Source: Undaria pinnatifida
Lineage: Eukaryota > Sar > Phaeophyceae > Laminariales > Alariaceae
Length of the DNA: 64,000 bases
Assembly (NCBI GenBank): GCA_012845835.1
Contig: JABAKD010000021.1
Span: forward strand, 2,376,685-2,440,684
Reading direction: 5' to 3'
Positions 1-11,790 of this stretch are shown here, piece after piece. Under the pieces are notes generated by a model, which saw only the letters and a program-made list of their open reading frames with translations, was not told the origin of the DNA and did no database searches. The position numbers and the translations under genes were made by a program. Every line of letters begins with the position of its first letter. The stretch's first letter is position 1.

Positions 1-1279
1 CGGACTTGTTTTATACTCTGCACAGAACCACGGAACATTGTTTGTGAACGCTAGGTTCCGAACACAGTGTTGTCGTGACGTGGTTTATATTTCCCGATCG
101 CTAATTGAACTCTTTGGTCAACAGTTAGATTTCTGTTGAACCAAACTTGACACTCTCCCCCCTCCAAGTCTAACGTCAAAAAAACATTTGTTTTTTACGG
201 GCCTAACAGCGTTCGTCAGAGGGATTGTTGTCTGTGGTTTCACCGATGGCAGGCCTTTCCGTGCTTCGATCGACATATATTTTCTCTATCAGTAGTGATG
301 AAGCCGTCAACGCGACAATAGCAGCTTCCCTTGTGTACACACATGCTGGTTACTGACACATTCATGCTAGCATTGGTTTTGTGCCTACGTTTAGTCCCAG
401 CGACCCAGGAAGAAAGCGGTACCAGAGCTCACAAGAGTCCGTGGTTTGAAGTTGTCCTGCGATCGTCCGTACCTGTGGCAATTGATATCCGATACGGTAT
501 TTTGCGGGACAATTGGTATAGCAGCCCGTAATTTCACGTCACCGAAAAAAATACCTGCTTGTGCTTTGTGTCCCATTACTCAAGGGAGGAGTCAATGAGC
601 TGGTTACTTGTCTTTCACCGCAGGTTGACCGCGATTCCGCATCCCCGGGTTATCGTGTTGTATGTTAGGCTATACAGACTTCTCCACTATGGACGCTGCT
701 CTAAACCGGGCGTCCGACTCTAACTCAACTTCCATGTCCTCCGCGGACCACTTGACGTCGTGATTCGGAGTAAACTCGTTCGGGTTGGAGTCTGTATTTT
801 CGGATGCGGACTGACATTTTTCGGCTGCGCTATCCGCCGGTCCCGCGGTTTTTTTCGGAAGGCGAGGACCCAGAGTTATGCAGTGCTTGTCGAGCGACAG
901 GTTTACCTTGTCGAGGGTTTTTGACGTTTTGGTGGACGCAAAACGAGACTTTGCGACGAGAAGGAATCTTGAGAAGCTATGGCTGCTAGGGACCAGGCGT
1001 TCACAGAAACAACACAAATGGTGTAGGGGGCATGTCTTAGGTTAGCCATAGGAGATGAACCATCCTCAAAGTCAGGGAACGTTTTTAGAATGCTACGCTA
1101 CGAGGAGTGTCTTGTAGACTAGTGAATTGGTTATTCTTCCCCAGCGCTGATTTTTTTTTATTCCTAGTTTTTTGTTTCATATTAAGAGCATTGGAACTTT
1201 CCAACCGAAAATATGGTTTACGTTAAAAACACCGTTTCCCTAGCTCAATAACGTTGTCGGGTGGGTTGTTGTTCTCGGT
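1..1279. other. Gene-free stretch with diverged local repeat
   Basis: I see no supported gene here. The stretch from about 170 to 620 resembles 1215-1570 in the order of short shared blocks. These include a GTTGTT-rich start, a TATCAGTAGT/TATCAGTAGC block, a TTTGCGGGACAATTGG-like block, and a TCCCATTAC...AAGGGAGG block. This suggests an old local duplication with roughly 1 kb between copies. The short open frames in this part do not look protein-like. Confidence 0.45.
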
Positions 1280-1382
1280 TTGATCAGCGTCAGAGCCTCG
1301 CTGTGCTTCATTCGTATATATCAGTAGCACTTGATCAGCGTCAGGGCCTCGCTGTGCTTCATTCGTATATATCGGTAGCACT
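1280..1382. repeat. 51-bp tandem duplication
   Basis: Two adjacent 51-bp units start at 1280 and 1331. Each begins TTGATCAGCGTCAG and ends GGTAGCAC or AGTAGCAC. They differ at only a few bases, so the duplication is fairly recent. It lies inside one copy of the wider diverged repeat of this end of the window. Confidence 0.85.
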
Positions 1383-4223
1383 TGAGCCGTTCACGTGAAA
1401 GTAGCAGCTCCATTTGCGAAAAGCAATACTACCAACTGATTTCCGATACATTATTGCGGGATAGTTGGCCCTTTAGCCCTTCACTACACGCCCCCGAAAA
1501 TAGGAGCGGGCGTGGGTTGTCTCCCATTACGTAAGGGAGGTTCCAATCTGTTGTCGACTCGTCCTTCACGCCATTCCATCATCCTAGTCCATGACAGTCA
1601 CGGCTTTTGAATTCACCTTTCCCTCAACAGGTTTGAATCCGTCTATCAAAACGTCAAGTTTCCTCAACGATGTACCTGTTACTCGAGAAACACTGGAATG
1701 CGCGGGGTCCTCTCCAGCCGAGGTCGACAGGAGAATCCGCCAACCCATCGAGCGCCTGATCGACGGAGAGCGGAGGTGAGAATAATGGGGTAAGTGACGA
1801 CATATTTATGTTTTTCAGTAGGGTATCACACATCTGCATCCATGTCAGTTGCCCAATCCTCGAAACGTGGAGCAATATGGCTTGATACCAGAACAAAAGG
1901 TCAGAGGCGCGTATGGAGCTGCCACTTTGAAGTCTCGTTGGCCCTCATGTTTCAACCGTAAGCCCGACGGAGAGCTGGGGGAAAGAAAAATAGTGACAGT
2001 GGCATATTTATGTTTTGCAGTAGGATATCAACGATCTGCATTCATCTACTTGTCTAATCCCGGATCAAAGTGCAGCAATATGACATGATGCCCAGAACAG
2101 AAGGTCGGAGGCCCAAATGGAGCTGCCACTTTGAAGTCCCGCTGGCTTTCATATTTCAAAACGTAAGCCTAGTGGGGAACCCGAAAGGGCACAACGCCCG
2201 AGAATTACAACCTTTCGTGTGTGCGGCGCTTCTATCACTGAAGAGATGCTTCAACCAATCCACCGCTTGTCATTTACCAAACGGAGGTACGAACTTTCAT
2301 TTTTATCCCACATGGCAGTCAGCATCCTTGGTTTTCTTCGTTATATAGTCATCGACATATACTGCTTCATTTCAAACACCGGTGCATAAATCCAGCAATT
2401 GCATCCACATCACCCTCTTTCCGACCCGGAAGGTTTGCCACTGGGGTTCAGCGATAACGCGTCCGTGCGCGAGTCGGTAACGTCGAGGAATTCGATTTTT
2501 TCAAGTGCGTTCTATGATTTAGCAGGCCGTGCTCTCGAGTTCGGCAGACGAGGACCAAGAGTTGTGCCATGGAGTAGTCCTCTACTCCGCCCCAAAGGTG
2601 TAGGTGATGTCTATCGAAAATAGGATACAAGTGGTATTAATGAATGCAGCTTACCAACCTCGGATATGTGCTGCTACATGACATGATGTTCTCAAAGCAA
2701 ATGGTTAGAGGCGCGCGAGAGACATTTACTTTGAAGTCCCGTTGATCCTCATGTACCGAAAGGTAAGCTTTGTGTCCGACGCCCCGTAGAATAAAAACAT
2801 GAATGCAATGAATAGTTTTCCATGACTTAAAATAGCTACAAAGTGTGGTAAAAAAAACTGCCTTGCCAGTACGCACGGAATGACAGGACGGAACAAATTG
2901 CAAGCGATATGCAAAAAATGTACTAACGTTAGTTACTCCATCATAATCTACTGACCCGCGGATTAACCAGATCACCGGAAGCGGTCTGGCTTTCCACTGA
3001 TAATTATCAATAGAGCGAGAAAATTCCAAAGATGTGCGTTCTCCCGCGTTGGTACCCTTGGTGCTGGTAAGACAAATCTAAGTTAAGAATACAGTCGGGC
3101 CAGGCTATGTAACGGTTCTGGTTCTAAGAGGAGGAAAAGTAGTTACTGTACAGAGCAAAGCAGTACCTGAGGCACGGATGCAGGTTTCGGACCGGTGGTT
3201 CAAGAGGAAGAAGCAGCAGTCGGGAGGACATACGGCACGAGCGCAAGTTAGAACAGCACGTCCTGACATCGACCGCAGTGTGGAGGATTGCGATCACCAA
3301 CACGGCACAAGTCTACGGTGAGTCTCCGCTAATACACGGAGAAGGAAATAAGGAGAGGAAAGAGTGTTTGAGAAAGAAGCTGAGAATAAAGAGTCATGAC
3401 CTCAGTTCATGGTGAGCACATTCATTACTCATATGGTGATCGTGAAGGCCTCCAGCAAGAGGTCGCGAGGCCGCGACATGGCCCACAAGGGACCTTTGTT
3501 AAACTGGACGTTTCGCACGAGATGGAGTCGGGGAGAACCCGAGAAAATGAGTCAAGGCATGTAATTAGATTCGGCCACCGTTTGAACTCAAACTGCGCCA
3601 ACTATACCTTCGTTCCCTGACTAGCATTCCCCGGGTATCGTTGAAGACGTCTTCAAGTCAAACTAGATGGGTGAGCGGTGAATGGGGTGGCGTAGAAAGG
3701 GTGTCAGTGGTTGTACTTGGAGGGTCTTTTGTGCCTCGGTGGGAGACTGTTTACTTATGAATATGCATTTTTGTTACGTTCATCTTTCGCTGCGACTTTC
3801 GAACGGAGGTCGTCTGCACCTAAATGTGGTTTAGGGAAGTGGAATTGGTGCTTGATATAGTTTTCGAGAGTGATATATTTGTTGTTATTCTTTCATTTTG
3901 GTATGTGTGGTTTACGGATATAGGCGCAATTTTACAAGGGGCACACCGCGCGGAAGATATGAAGTTTTGCACGCGTCGGCTGGGTGGCAACAGACGGTAG
4001 TTTGGCGGAGACGTAGCTGTGACTGGCGTACGTTCGGTTGTTTATTGGGGTCATGTGGGTGTGTTGTAGCGAACGCGGAGATTCCAATTGACGGGGGCAA
4101 AGCGTTTCGTTTTTTCTCTTTGGCATAGACGCATTGAAGGGTGGGAAATGATAATGGGGGGGGGGTGTCGGGTGGTGTTGGTCTGTCATGTTACGTCCTA
4201 CACATTCATTGTAACGTGGGGAG
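1383..4223. other. Gene-poor stretch with degenerate repeat copies
   Basis: No gene is supported. At least three diverged copies of one repeat can be seen, near 1850-1960, 2050-2170 and 2660-2770. They share a block reading roughly GCAATATGACATGATGCCCAGAA, followed by GGTCAGAGGCGC and CACTTTGAAGTC. A fourth, poorer copy lies at 6300-6410. A block reading GGCGAGGACC(C/A)AGAGTT recurs at about 860, 2550 and 6000-6200 in either orientation. These look like remnants of one transposon or satellite family. Confidence 0.4.
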
Positions 4224-4464
4224 GCGTGCTATGATAGAGGTAGCACATTTTTCCTGAAATTTGTTCTCGATGACCGGGATCCACAACCCATAAAGGTCGA
4301 AATCGTTTCTGGTTTACTTCATGATTCTCGTTGAGTACCTGGGTCATGGAATTTTTCACCCGGTGGCAGTTATATTTCTCTCCGAATCAGTTTTTGGGAG
4401 AAATCGCAAACTCCCAAAATGAGGAAACTCGGAAAAATATGGAGGCACCTATGTCGTAGCACGC
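4224..4464. mobile_element. MITE copy 1 (TIR about 18 bp)
   Basis: This is a 241-bp non-coding unit bounded by inverted ends. The left end begins GCGTGCTATGATAGAGGT. The reverse complement of the right end begins GCGTGCTACGACATAGGT, giving 15 of 18 matches. Its internal sequence runs colinearly with the copy at 4720-4961, for example the shared TCAGTTTTTGGG block. No ORF fits. It is most likely a non-autonomous DNA transposon; I cannot see a clear target duplication. Confidence 0.75.
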
Positions 4465-4719
4465 TTCTGGGAGAGGGACGAGGGGGACTGTTGGATGGCC
4501 TACGGTTCAGGAGAGAGCAAAATGGTTGAGACGTGGTACGAGAGAGGGTGGGGGGGAGGGGCGTGGCTACGAAGGCGGCTACTGTCCGCGAGGAAGAAGT
4601 GCCGAATTTTAGAGCGACACGTATCGGTTGCTTCGATGAGGGCCACGCAGGTGAGGGCAGGTAACGGCAGCGGAAAATCCATAGTTCGCTGAACGGGGCC
4701 TTCACATGCCAACGGAGAA

Positions 4720-4961
4720 GCGTACTACGATGGAGGTGGCACTTTTCGTCTGAAATGGTTTCTGAATGTGGCTCCTTAACCCGAAATCGTTGGAAAGTCG
4801 GTCATTTTTTCCCGTGACTCTTGTCGTGTACCGAGGCCATGGGATTATTTATCCAGTGTCAGCAGCATTATTTTTCTCCATATCAGTTTTTGGGGTAGGT
4901 CTTAAGGTCCCAAATTGAGGATAACTCACAAAAAAAGTGATACACCTCCATCGTAGAACGC
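4720..4961. mobile_element. MITE copy 2 (TIR 21 bp)
   Basis: This is a 242-bp unit colinear with 4224-4464. Left end GCGTACTACGATGGAGGTGGC and right end (reverse complement) GCGTTCTACGATGGAGGTGTA match at about 19 of 21 bases. The two copies share length, ends and internal blocks but are clearly diverged, so they are separate old insertions. Similar single ends appear near 46065-46092, 48328-48350 and 51610-51635. Confidence 0.8.
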
Positions 4962-7349
4962 GTCCGGAGATTGTTGGAGATGAGGACACGATACTATGCA
5001 TGGACACATAGTCGTATGACCATATGGGGGTATGACCCTCGCATCCCTACAATGCCACGACAGAGCATGGCGGGTGGGCATGGACCAGGCTGATTTTTCT
5101 TCCACCAAGCGCAAAGCGTCATGATGAGGTGTTCCGCGAGTCACGTGAATAGGTGATCTACATCATACCAAGAACTCTTTGTGAAGCTGACTTGCAACTG
5201 GATGACAGCTTCAACGAACCAATCCAATTTCCGGTATGATTACATCCACATAGAGTGCTATGTATAACTGACTCGTGGGTGCCATACCGTAAACACCACC
5301 ATCTTGGTACGCCATACGACTACTACGACCCAACTGCAAATATATCCATATCCACCCGGAACCCAGCATCTACCTTGACCGCCGCTTGCGCTCGACCGCC
5401 AAAAATGAAAAAATGAATCAAAAGCTCCCTGGTTGTCTAGCTTGTATATAAACAGTGAGCGTCATGTTTTACAGTGTCGTTGCCAACCGACAACACAACC
5501 TATGTAAGCCGTCTTCGTTTTGAGCTTTTTCGGAAAGAATACATTGCTACCACCAGCATTACACGCTGAACAGGTTGCCGTAAAAGTGATTCCCCGGGGG
5601 GGGGGTCGGGGGAAATACATCTTGTGGTAGCAGGATTCCCATGTCACGGCAGCGTGCCGTACACGAAGAGAGAGAATGTTATTTAGAAAGAGGTGACGCG
5701 TTTGAAAAATGGGTCCCAAGCATGTGGCGGGCGTATGGTCACGCTTGAGAGGGAGAAAGGAATATGTAGCAAAGGGTTCACGCACTGGCGGAGATGGAGG
5801 GGTGGGGGGGGTCCCATTTGGTGCTGGCCTTAGTCATGTGACTATTGACCACGAATTCCCGTTCGAGACGGTGCTCCTAATGTGGATACCTCCATAAGTT
5901 GGGCGATTATTACAATTATTCCATAGTACGGTCGTTGATATCGTAGTTTCAATATACACCACCTACACATCGTTGGCGCGAAGAACAAGACTACTCCATT
6001 TTATGACTCTGGGTCCTCGCCTGCCGAACACGAGCGCAGGGACGGCTGATCATCGCGCGCAGGAGAAAAAAAGGAATTCCTCGGCATCACAGATTCGAGA
6101 ACTCGTCCGTGCCCGAGTCGGTAATGTTGAGGAGTTCCTCTTAGTTCTGCTGCGCTCTATGACATAGCCGGCCTTGCGCTCGAGTTCGGCAGGCGAGGAT
6201 CAAGACTTATCCTCCGGAGTAGCCTCCTGCTCCGCCCCACCCGTGAAAGTGGCGTTCTTTTGAAGTACTACATCAATGATATGAAATATTGCAGGTGACC
6301 ACCAATACCGGATACGTGCTGCTACAAGCCATGATGCCCAGAAACAATCGTTAGAGGTGAGTGTGAGAGTTTTGCTTCCTCACATATTAAAATGAAAGCT
6401 TGGTGCCCGACGCACCCTAAAAGAAAAATCTGTTTTCACGGTGCTCCCCATGCCTTAGGAGAGCTTGAAATCAGTCCGCTACTTGTCATTCAACAAACCG
6501 TCTTACCACCATTCACTTTTTTACTCACGTAGGGGGTTATCATCTCTAATCATGGATGGAACATGGTCGGCCACATGTACAGCGTTATTTGGGACACCGC
6601 TGTGTAAATCGCGCGATTGCATCAACCTCACCCTGTTTGTCCATGCGGTATCGTTTAGACCTGATTCTCAGCGGCCACTCCTCTCGCAGCTAGAATTATT
6701 CAGCACTGGTGCTTGTCGAGTAACAGGTACTGTTGCCAGGGAACATGAACGTTTGGTGTACACACGTGAAACCCCGTCACCGAAGCCTATCTTCAGAACA
6801 AATTACTACAATGGACGAGACTTGTACTACTTCAACCCCGCCCTGATCGTACAAGGCGCACAGCTTAATTTATTTTTATATACGACGTTCGTTTTTACGG
6901 CCGTCTAATCCGGATGTATGCGGCTACGTGGTATGGTGACGAGAAGAAGAAGAAAAAACGATATGTACTAAAATAAAATACACTCCAGCTGTGAGATCGA
7001 AGCTTTTGTCGAAACTCATGTACCTGTAAGCTGTGTATGATACTCCGACTTCGAATATTACTCGGTGTGAGTCCTCATTACCGATGTAGGTCGGCGACTA
7101 TACCAATGTTAGCTATTCCATATCAATCTATTTTCCCTATTCTCCTTTCGCATTTCCGGTTTCTTTTCGATCGATGTCCACCTTGAGCACCGCCAACAAC
7201 GCTTCGCTATCGTTGTCAACGTGAAGCCGAGGCTGGCTACTGCCCACGCCAAGCTTATCACCGATGTGCTTGGCCTTCTCAATCACGCCTTGAGAGACCA
7301 TAGCCAAATCACACAATCGGCGACGCCGCAATAACTCCCGAGGTCAATC
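4962..7349. other. Gene-free stretch
   Basis: No coding region is supported. It contains a short G-run at about 5597 and a GGGGGG tract near 5800. A poorer copy of the 1.8-2.8 kb repeat lies at 6300-6410. At 6960-7090 there is a partial copy of the repeat found at 25430-25720 (inverted) and 41390-41510, recognisable by CTCCAGCTGTGAGATCGAAG. The 147-codon open frame at 6465-6908 shows no protein features I recognise. Confidence 0.4.
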
Positions 7350-10243
7350 AAGTTGTGGCACATCCTCCCAGCTCTACGACACTCGCAGGATTGCCAAATT
7401 AAGCGGCGTGAGAGGTTTGCCTGTGCCGAACGCGGTGACCTCGCCCGTTTTGCTTCCTGGTTAATGGAGTATACCCGTCGAACATCGACGAGGAAGATTG
7501 GCCAAGCCCCCGAAGAGACGAACGTTGATATGTCAACGAGGGCATGATCAGCATGCCGCCATCGAGGGGAGATGACTGTGGCAGAACGCAGCCTCCTCGC
7601 GGAACCGCCCGCGTCGGGGAACGAGGAAACGTGGGAGCGCGTAAAAGCGAAGCTTCCGGAAACGAACCAGGCCTGCGTCTCCGAAGCTGCAGCGACAGCG
7701 GTGGCAGCAAGTTCCTCCGACCAGGAGGAAGGAAGTGTTCCCAACTGGCGCCCGAATGTAGAGTTCGACTTACAGCTTGCCCTCGAGCTCAACAATTCTC
7801 GCAAAGCCTAATCAGGCGCGGGAAGAGACGGTCTGGGCTTCTCGCACTGGCAATCAATAATCAGTAAAGGGTTTGGGCGCGAAAAATTCGGAGCTGGCCT
7901 TGAAACTTCCTGGAGAAGAAATTCCGAGGATCCAAACGCCTTCCCGCCTGAATTGCGGCAGCTGTTCTTGAAAATCCAACCTCACTGCTCTGGGTGAAAA
8001 CTGCCGCCCCGTGTGTTTGGCGATGACGTGGAAGCGGCTTATTGCGGCCGGAACCATGCGGCAGTTGCAACCACGGCTGGAAGAGGCCAACCGCGCGAAG
8101 CAAGATAGTTTGGAGTCGGAGTACGAGGTGGGGGTGGAACAGGTAGCGCTACGCGCAAGAGTGCATTCCGAGGCAGCAAATCTGGCAGATCATGACCGAC
8201 TGCTCCAACCCATTCAACACAGTAAAGCGGACTGCTATGCTAGAGGAAGTAGCCAATTGCGTGCAGACGCTTACACCGTTCGTCGCAAAATTTTTCGACG
8301 AGATGTCTGCGCCCGTGTTATGTCGCATGAAATCGGGAGAAAGGCGGAAGATCGACTACTCCAGCGGGGTGCAACAATGGAATGCCATGGGGCCGGCGTT
8401 GTTCTTTGTATGCCGCTTCTGGCGGTGCTGAAGCGGACACGGGCGGAGTTCGAGCCAAGAGGTGTTGAGGCATTCGCCTACCTAGACTATATTATCATCG
8501 GAATGACGGAAATCACCCCCGATACTGTGGAAGTGGTACCATTTTTCCAGCGTGAGCTGTCCAACATCGGAACTGCGATCAACCGGAGCAAAGCGGTTGC
8601 CCTGCTCCCAAAGGGGCAAGTACCTACACGAGAATAAATCGTTCTTCTTGAAAGCATTGGCGTCAGCATCGCCGTACGTGGTGGGGTGAAGTTGGTGGCG
8701 ATGCCCGTCGTCACAGATGGATACGTGAGGGAGAGCGTAATGGAGATAGTCCGAAACGGGAGAGCGGAGCAACTCGCGCGGATGTTGCCGCGCATGCCGG
8801 ACAAGCAATCAGCCGACCTGATTGCAACCGGCTCTATGGTGCGATGGACCTCCTACTATGAACGCGTGATGATCCCAGAACTATCGCTGGCTGCATGCAA
8901 AAAAGGTGATGGCAACGCTTTGTGGATGCTGGAGAAAATGCTCGATTTCCCGGGGGCAACAGAAGAGTCGTAGTTCTTCGTGGACGGGTGCCCGACAACT
9001 ATGTTGACCCTGCAACCCCATCAACAGACGCAGGAGAGCCTGTCCACGAGGGACGGAGGGTTCGGGTTGTCGTCGGCTAAAGCCCGGAGGATGTCAGCAT
9101 TCGTTGTGGGCTTGGTACGACGGTGCCCAAAGGTGCTTGCTGATCTGTTCATCGCAGTAAGGAATAAAATCCGGAGGGAGCTGCCCGATTCTGATCTCGC
9201 GCGGCGCATCTGGAACGGCGTCAGGGACCTGCGCGATGTGCATATGGTTTCAGAGCAGGCCATGGCGAACATCGTGCCGAAGATCTGGCGCGACAGAGCC
9301 TTTAGAGAAGGAGAGCAAGATGCCTCAAGGCAACCAGTTGCAGACGTGTTGCCTGCACACAACGCCAAAACTAGCAGTTTCAGCATATCGCAGCTTAGAC
9401 CGGGGGAACTGGTAAACCGAGTACGCTACGAGAGGTACGTCTCTTCGCTGGACAGGCTCCCCGAGATGAGGCCCCAGCGAGACACATGCGACTCTCAAGG
9501 CGAGAAGAAGACGCGAGACTTGGCCAAGGCCCGGTAACGGAGCCAATCGGGATCAGGGGCTACCCCTTTTTAAGGGCGAGGCCTGTAGACTCAGCTAGAA
9601 CCATCTCTGCATCCGAGTTCGTGACTGCGGGGAAGAGATTCCTGGGGGATAAAGGAATTCCTGGCGGCGTGGTTCGCATGCTGCAGTGAAGCGGAGGTTA
9701 ATACGCGGCATGCACGGTTGTGTCACCGATCAGACGCGCAAGTAAACCAGCACCAACCCTTTGAGCACGCGCATTCCCGCACCCTTAAGAGCATGTCCAT
9801 CCGACACCAGGTGGAAAGCGGAGCCCGGTTCCACGAAGGCAGGGATTTGCGAATTTTATTCGTGATTGAGGCAGGTGGACTACGAGATGCTACCGAATCG
9901 GAGTATCGCGCGACAGGTCGATACTACCCAACGTCATGTATGCGCACCAACAATCGGCGGTCCACATGCGGGCAGGAAGCGCTGACCGAAACGGATCAGC
10001 GGCTTTCACTTCCGAGGCGCGCAAGCGCAACTACTACGCTCGTCCGGACAGGTGTCCTTCGACGAGCGCAGCTACAAACTCACCACCCTCGAAGTGGAAA
10101 GCTTTTTTCGCCTCCGTAAAGAAGGCATCGACCTGGTCGATCAGGTGGCCGCAAACATCGTTGTAAGGACGAACGAATCGCCCCTAGCGCGGATAGACGT
10201 GTGCAAAGAGCGCTTAGGTGTTATTATGTGTAGCATACGGTAG
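7350..10243 (+). pseudogene. Non-LTR retrotransposon ORF (reverse transcriptase plus probable endonuclease), decayed
   Basis: This is a decayed reverse transcriptase read across several plus-strand frames. A charged leader lies near 7390-7480, then a stretch from about 7570-7810. Reverse transcriptase blocks follow: a DCSNPFNTV motif near 8195, GVQQWNAMGPALF near 8365-8403 (family pattern QQGD.xGP.LF), and FAYLDYIIIG near 8473-8502. The usual catalytic YLDD there reads YLDY, so the copy is dead. Stops interrupt the frame at 8635 and 8971, and further frameshifts follow. Near 9676-9720 is a Cys-Cys...His...Cys knuckle (ACC, then RHARLCH). It is followed by a region to about 10240 resembling the restriction-like endonuclease of R2/CRE-type elements. 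The polymerase call is secure; the endonuclease class is inference. Confidence 0.8.
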
Positions 10244-10244
10244 T

Positions 10245-10672
10245 ATTTTCGAGGCACGAGAAATGCGTGTTGTGCACGTACGAAAGAAGTTTGCCCGTGT
10301 CCATCAGATCAACGCGGGTAAATTATACGTAACAATTGGATAGCCTTGAGACATACCTTGCCCAGTTCGTAGTTGCTGACCTGCGAGCGAAGCACGTAGT
10401 GAAGCAGAGTCAGCGTTACAGGTTCTGCTCAAGGTGTAATGTTGACTAGTTTGAAATACAACAGTAGTCTGAATCCATTGGGATAGGGCTAGGCAGGGTC
10501 GGTTCTTCTATTATTATAGTTTGAATGATGATTAAGCAAGGGCTTTCACCAGCGAAACATTCGTAATTTCCACGTCGGCCACTCAATTCACAACATATAG
10601 ACTATAGGTGATGTTTATTATTCTTTGTTGTAGGTGATGGGTGACGTGTACAGCAGACAGGTATCATGTTGT
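10245..10672. repeat. Dispersed repeat, copy A (first half)
   Basis: This matches 15951-16352 block by block. Shared blocks include CGAGGCACGA, AGATCAACGCG, GTTGCTGACCT, AGTCAGCGTTACAGG, GGGTGATGGGTGACGTGTAC-like and CAGGTATCAT. It starts directly after the reverse transcriptase remnant, so it may be that element's 3' untranslated tail. Copy A stops abruptly after CAGGTATCAT, while copy B continues. The missing half appears to resume at 13310. Confidence 0.8.
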
Positions 10673-11790
10673 TGTTGTTTTCACATTAACTCGCATAATC
10701 GAGTCCGTGGTCACAGGACAGGCTCCAGTCACTCTGGAGCTGAGGAATACCCCAGGGAAAAACACAAACAACCCAAGGTGGTACACGCATACATATCACA
10801 GCTGGCGCAATTCATTCCTCCACCAGAAACATATAAAAGCGAAATCGGGAGTCGGTCTACGATGTGCCAGGTCCATACCGGTGCATACGTCTCGTTACTC
10901 ACGCTTGGAGAAACCGACTATACCGCTTGTCACCCAACAAAGACAACCACGTATACGCACGAAAGACTTAAAACAATTGGAGAAAAGAAACCAAGAAAAG
11001 AAAAAAGGTAAAAGATAGGAAAGAAAAGAGAAGAAAAGAGAAAGACAAGAAAAGCAAGAAAAGACAAGACAAGAAGAGGAAGCAAGGAAAAGAAAAAGAA
11101 GAGAAAAAGAAGGAAAAAAGAAAGAAAGAGAAATGTCACACTATTATAGCAGACCCTAGGAACTGGCTAAAGACGGCATTGGGCTTATCGAGAGTGCCAA
11201 GCGCATCATCAATGGCCCTGGGGAGAGAACGCAACATGGCGAAAAAGTCAGGGCGGTCTATTGCTATCTTGCGACGGCCATTGGAAGGCCCACAAGTTTC
11301 AAGACCATGATGGCCAAACCCAGACCTCAGTCTCTTGGGCATGACGACCCCCCTTGCCCTCTCCCCCCCCCCCCCCCCCCCCCCCCCTCGCCCCCCTCTC
11401 CCCTCCCCCCCCTCCCCCCCGTCTTTCCTCTCCCCCCGGCCGCTTAGAGATGACAACGGTGGATGGCGCTGCCGTAACCTTTGCGCGTCGCTCTGCAGCT
11501 TTGCGTCTCTCCGTTTCATGCCAATTCCGCAAGAAGAACAACTCGGCCCCCTCCTCTACTCGTCGAAACCATCTGCCAGCCTTCTGAGCAGCTTTTCGCC
11601 ATCCTTCGAATTTCATTCCAAAGACCGACATATCCTCCCTCAGGTGATCCGTCCAGTCTTTCTCCTGCCCCTATGAGTAGCCGTTGCCCCCAACAAACTC
11701 CCCAAACATCACCCTCTGTGGCAGACGCTCTTCCCCCATACGTGCTACGAATCCCGCAAGCATACTAATAATATTAATAGTTACTGAGTA
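10673..11790. other. Inserted stretch with purine tract and poly-C
   Basis: This separates the two halves of repeat copy A. It holds an A/G-only tract at about 10975-11135, built from AAAAG/AAGAAA units. A poly-C/pyrimidine tract lies at about 11355-11440. Minus-strand open frames at 11136-11519 and 11299-11631 contain non-repetitive stretches (for example residues with GWRKAAQKAGRWFRR) on both sides of a poly-Gly translation of the C-tract. This could be a remnant of a transposon protein, but I cannot name it. Confidence 0.35.

Noticed and set aside
11335-11676. Pro-rich and Gly-rich frames
   Set aside because: They are translations of the poly-C tract.
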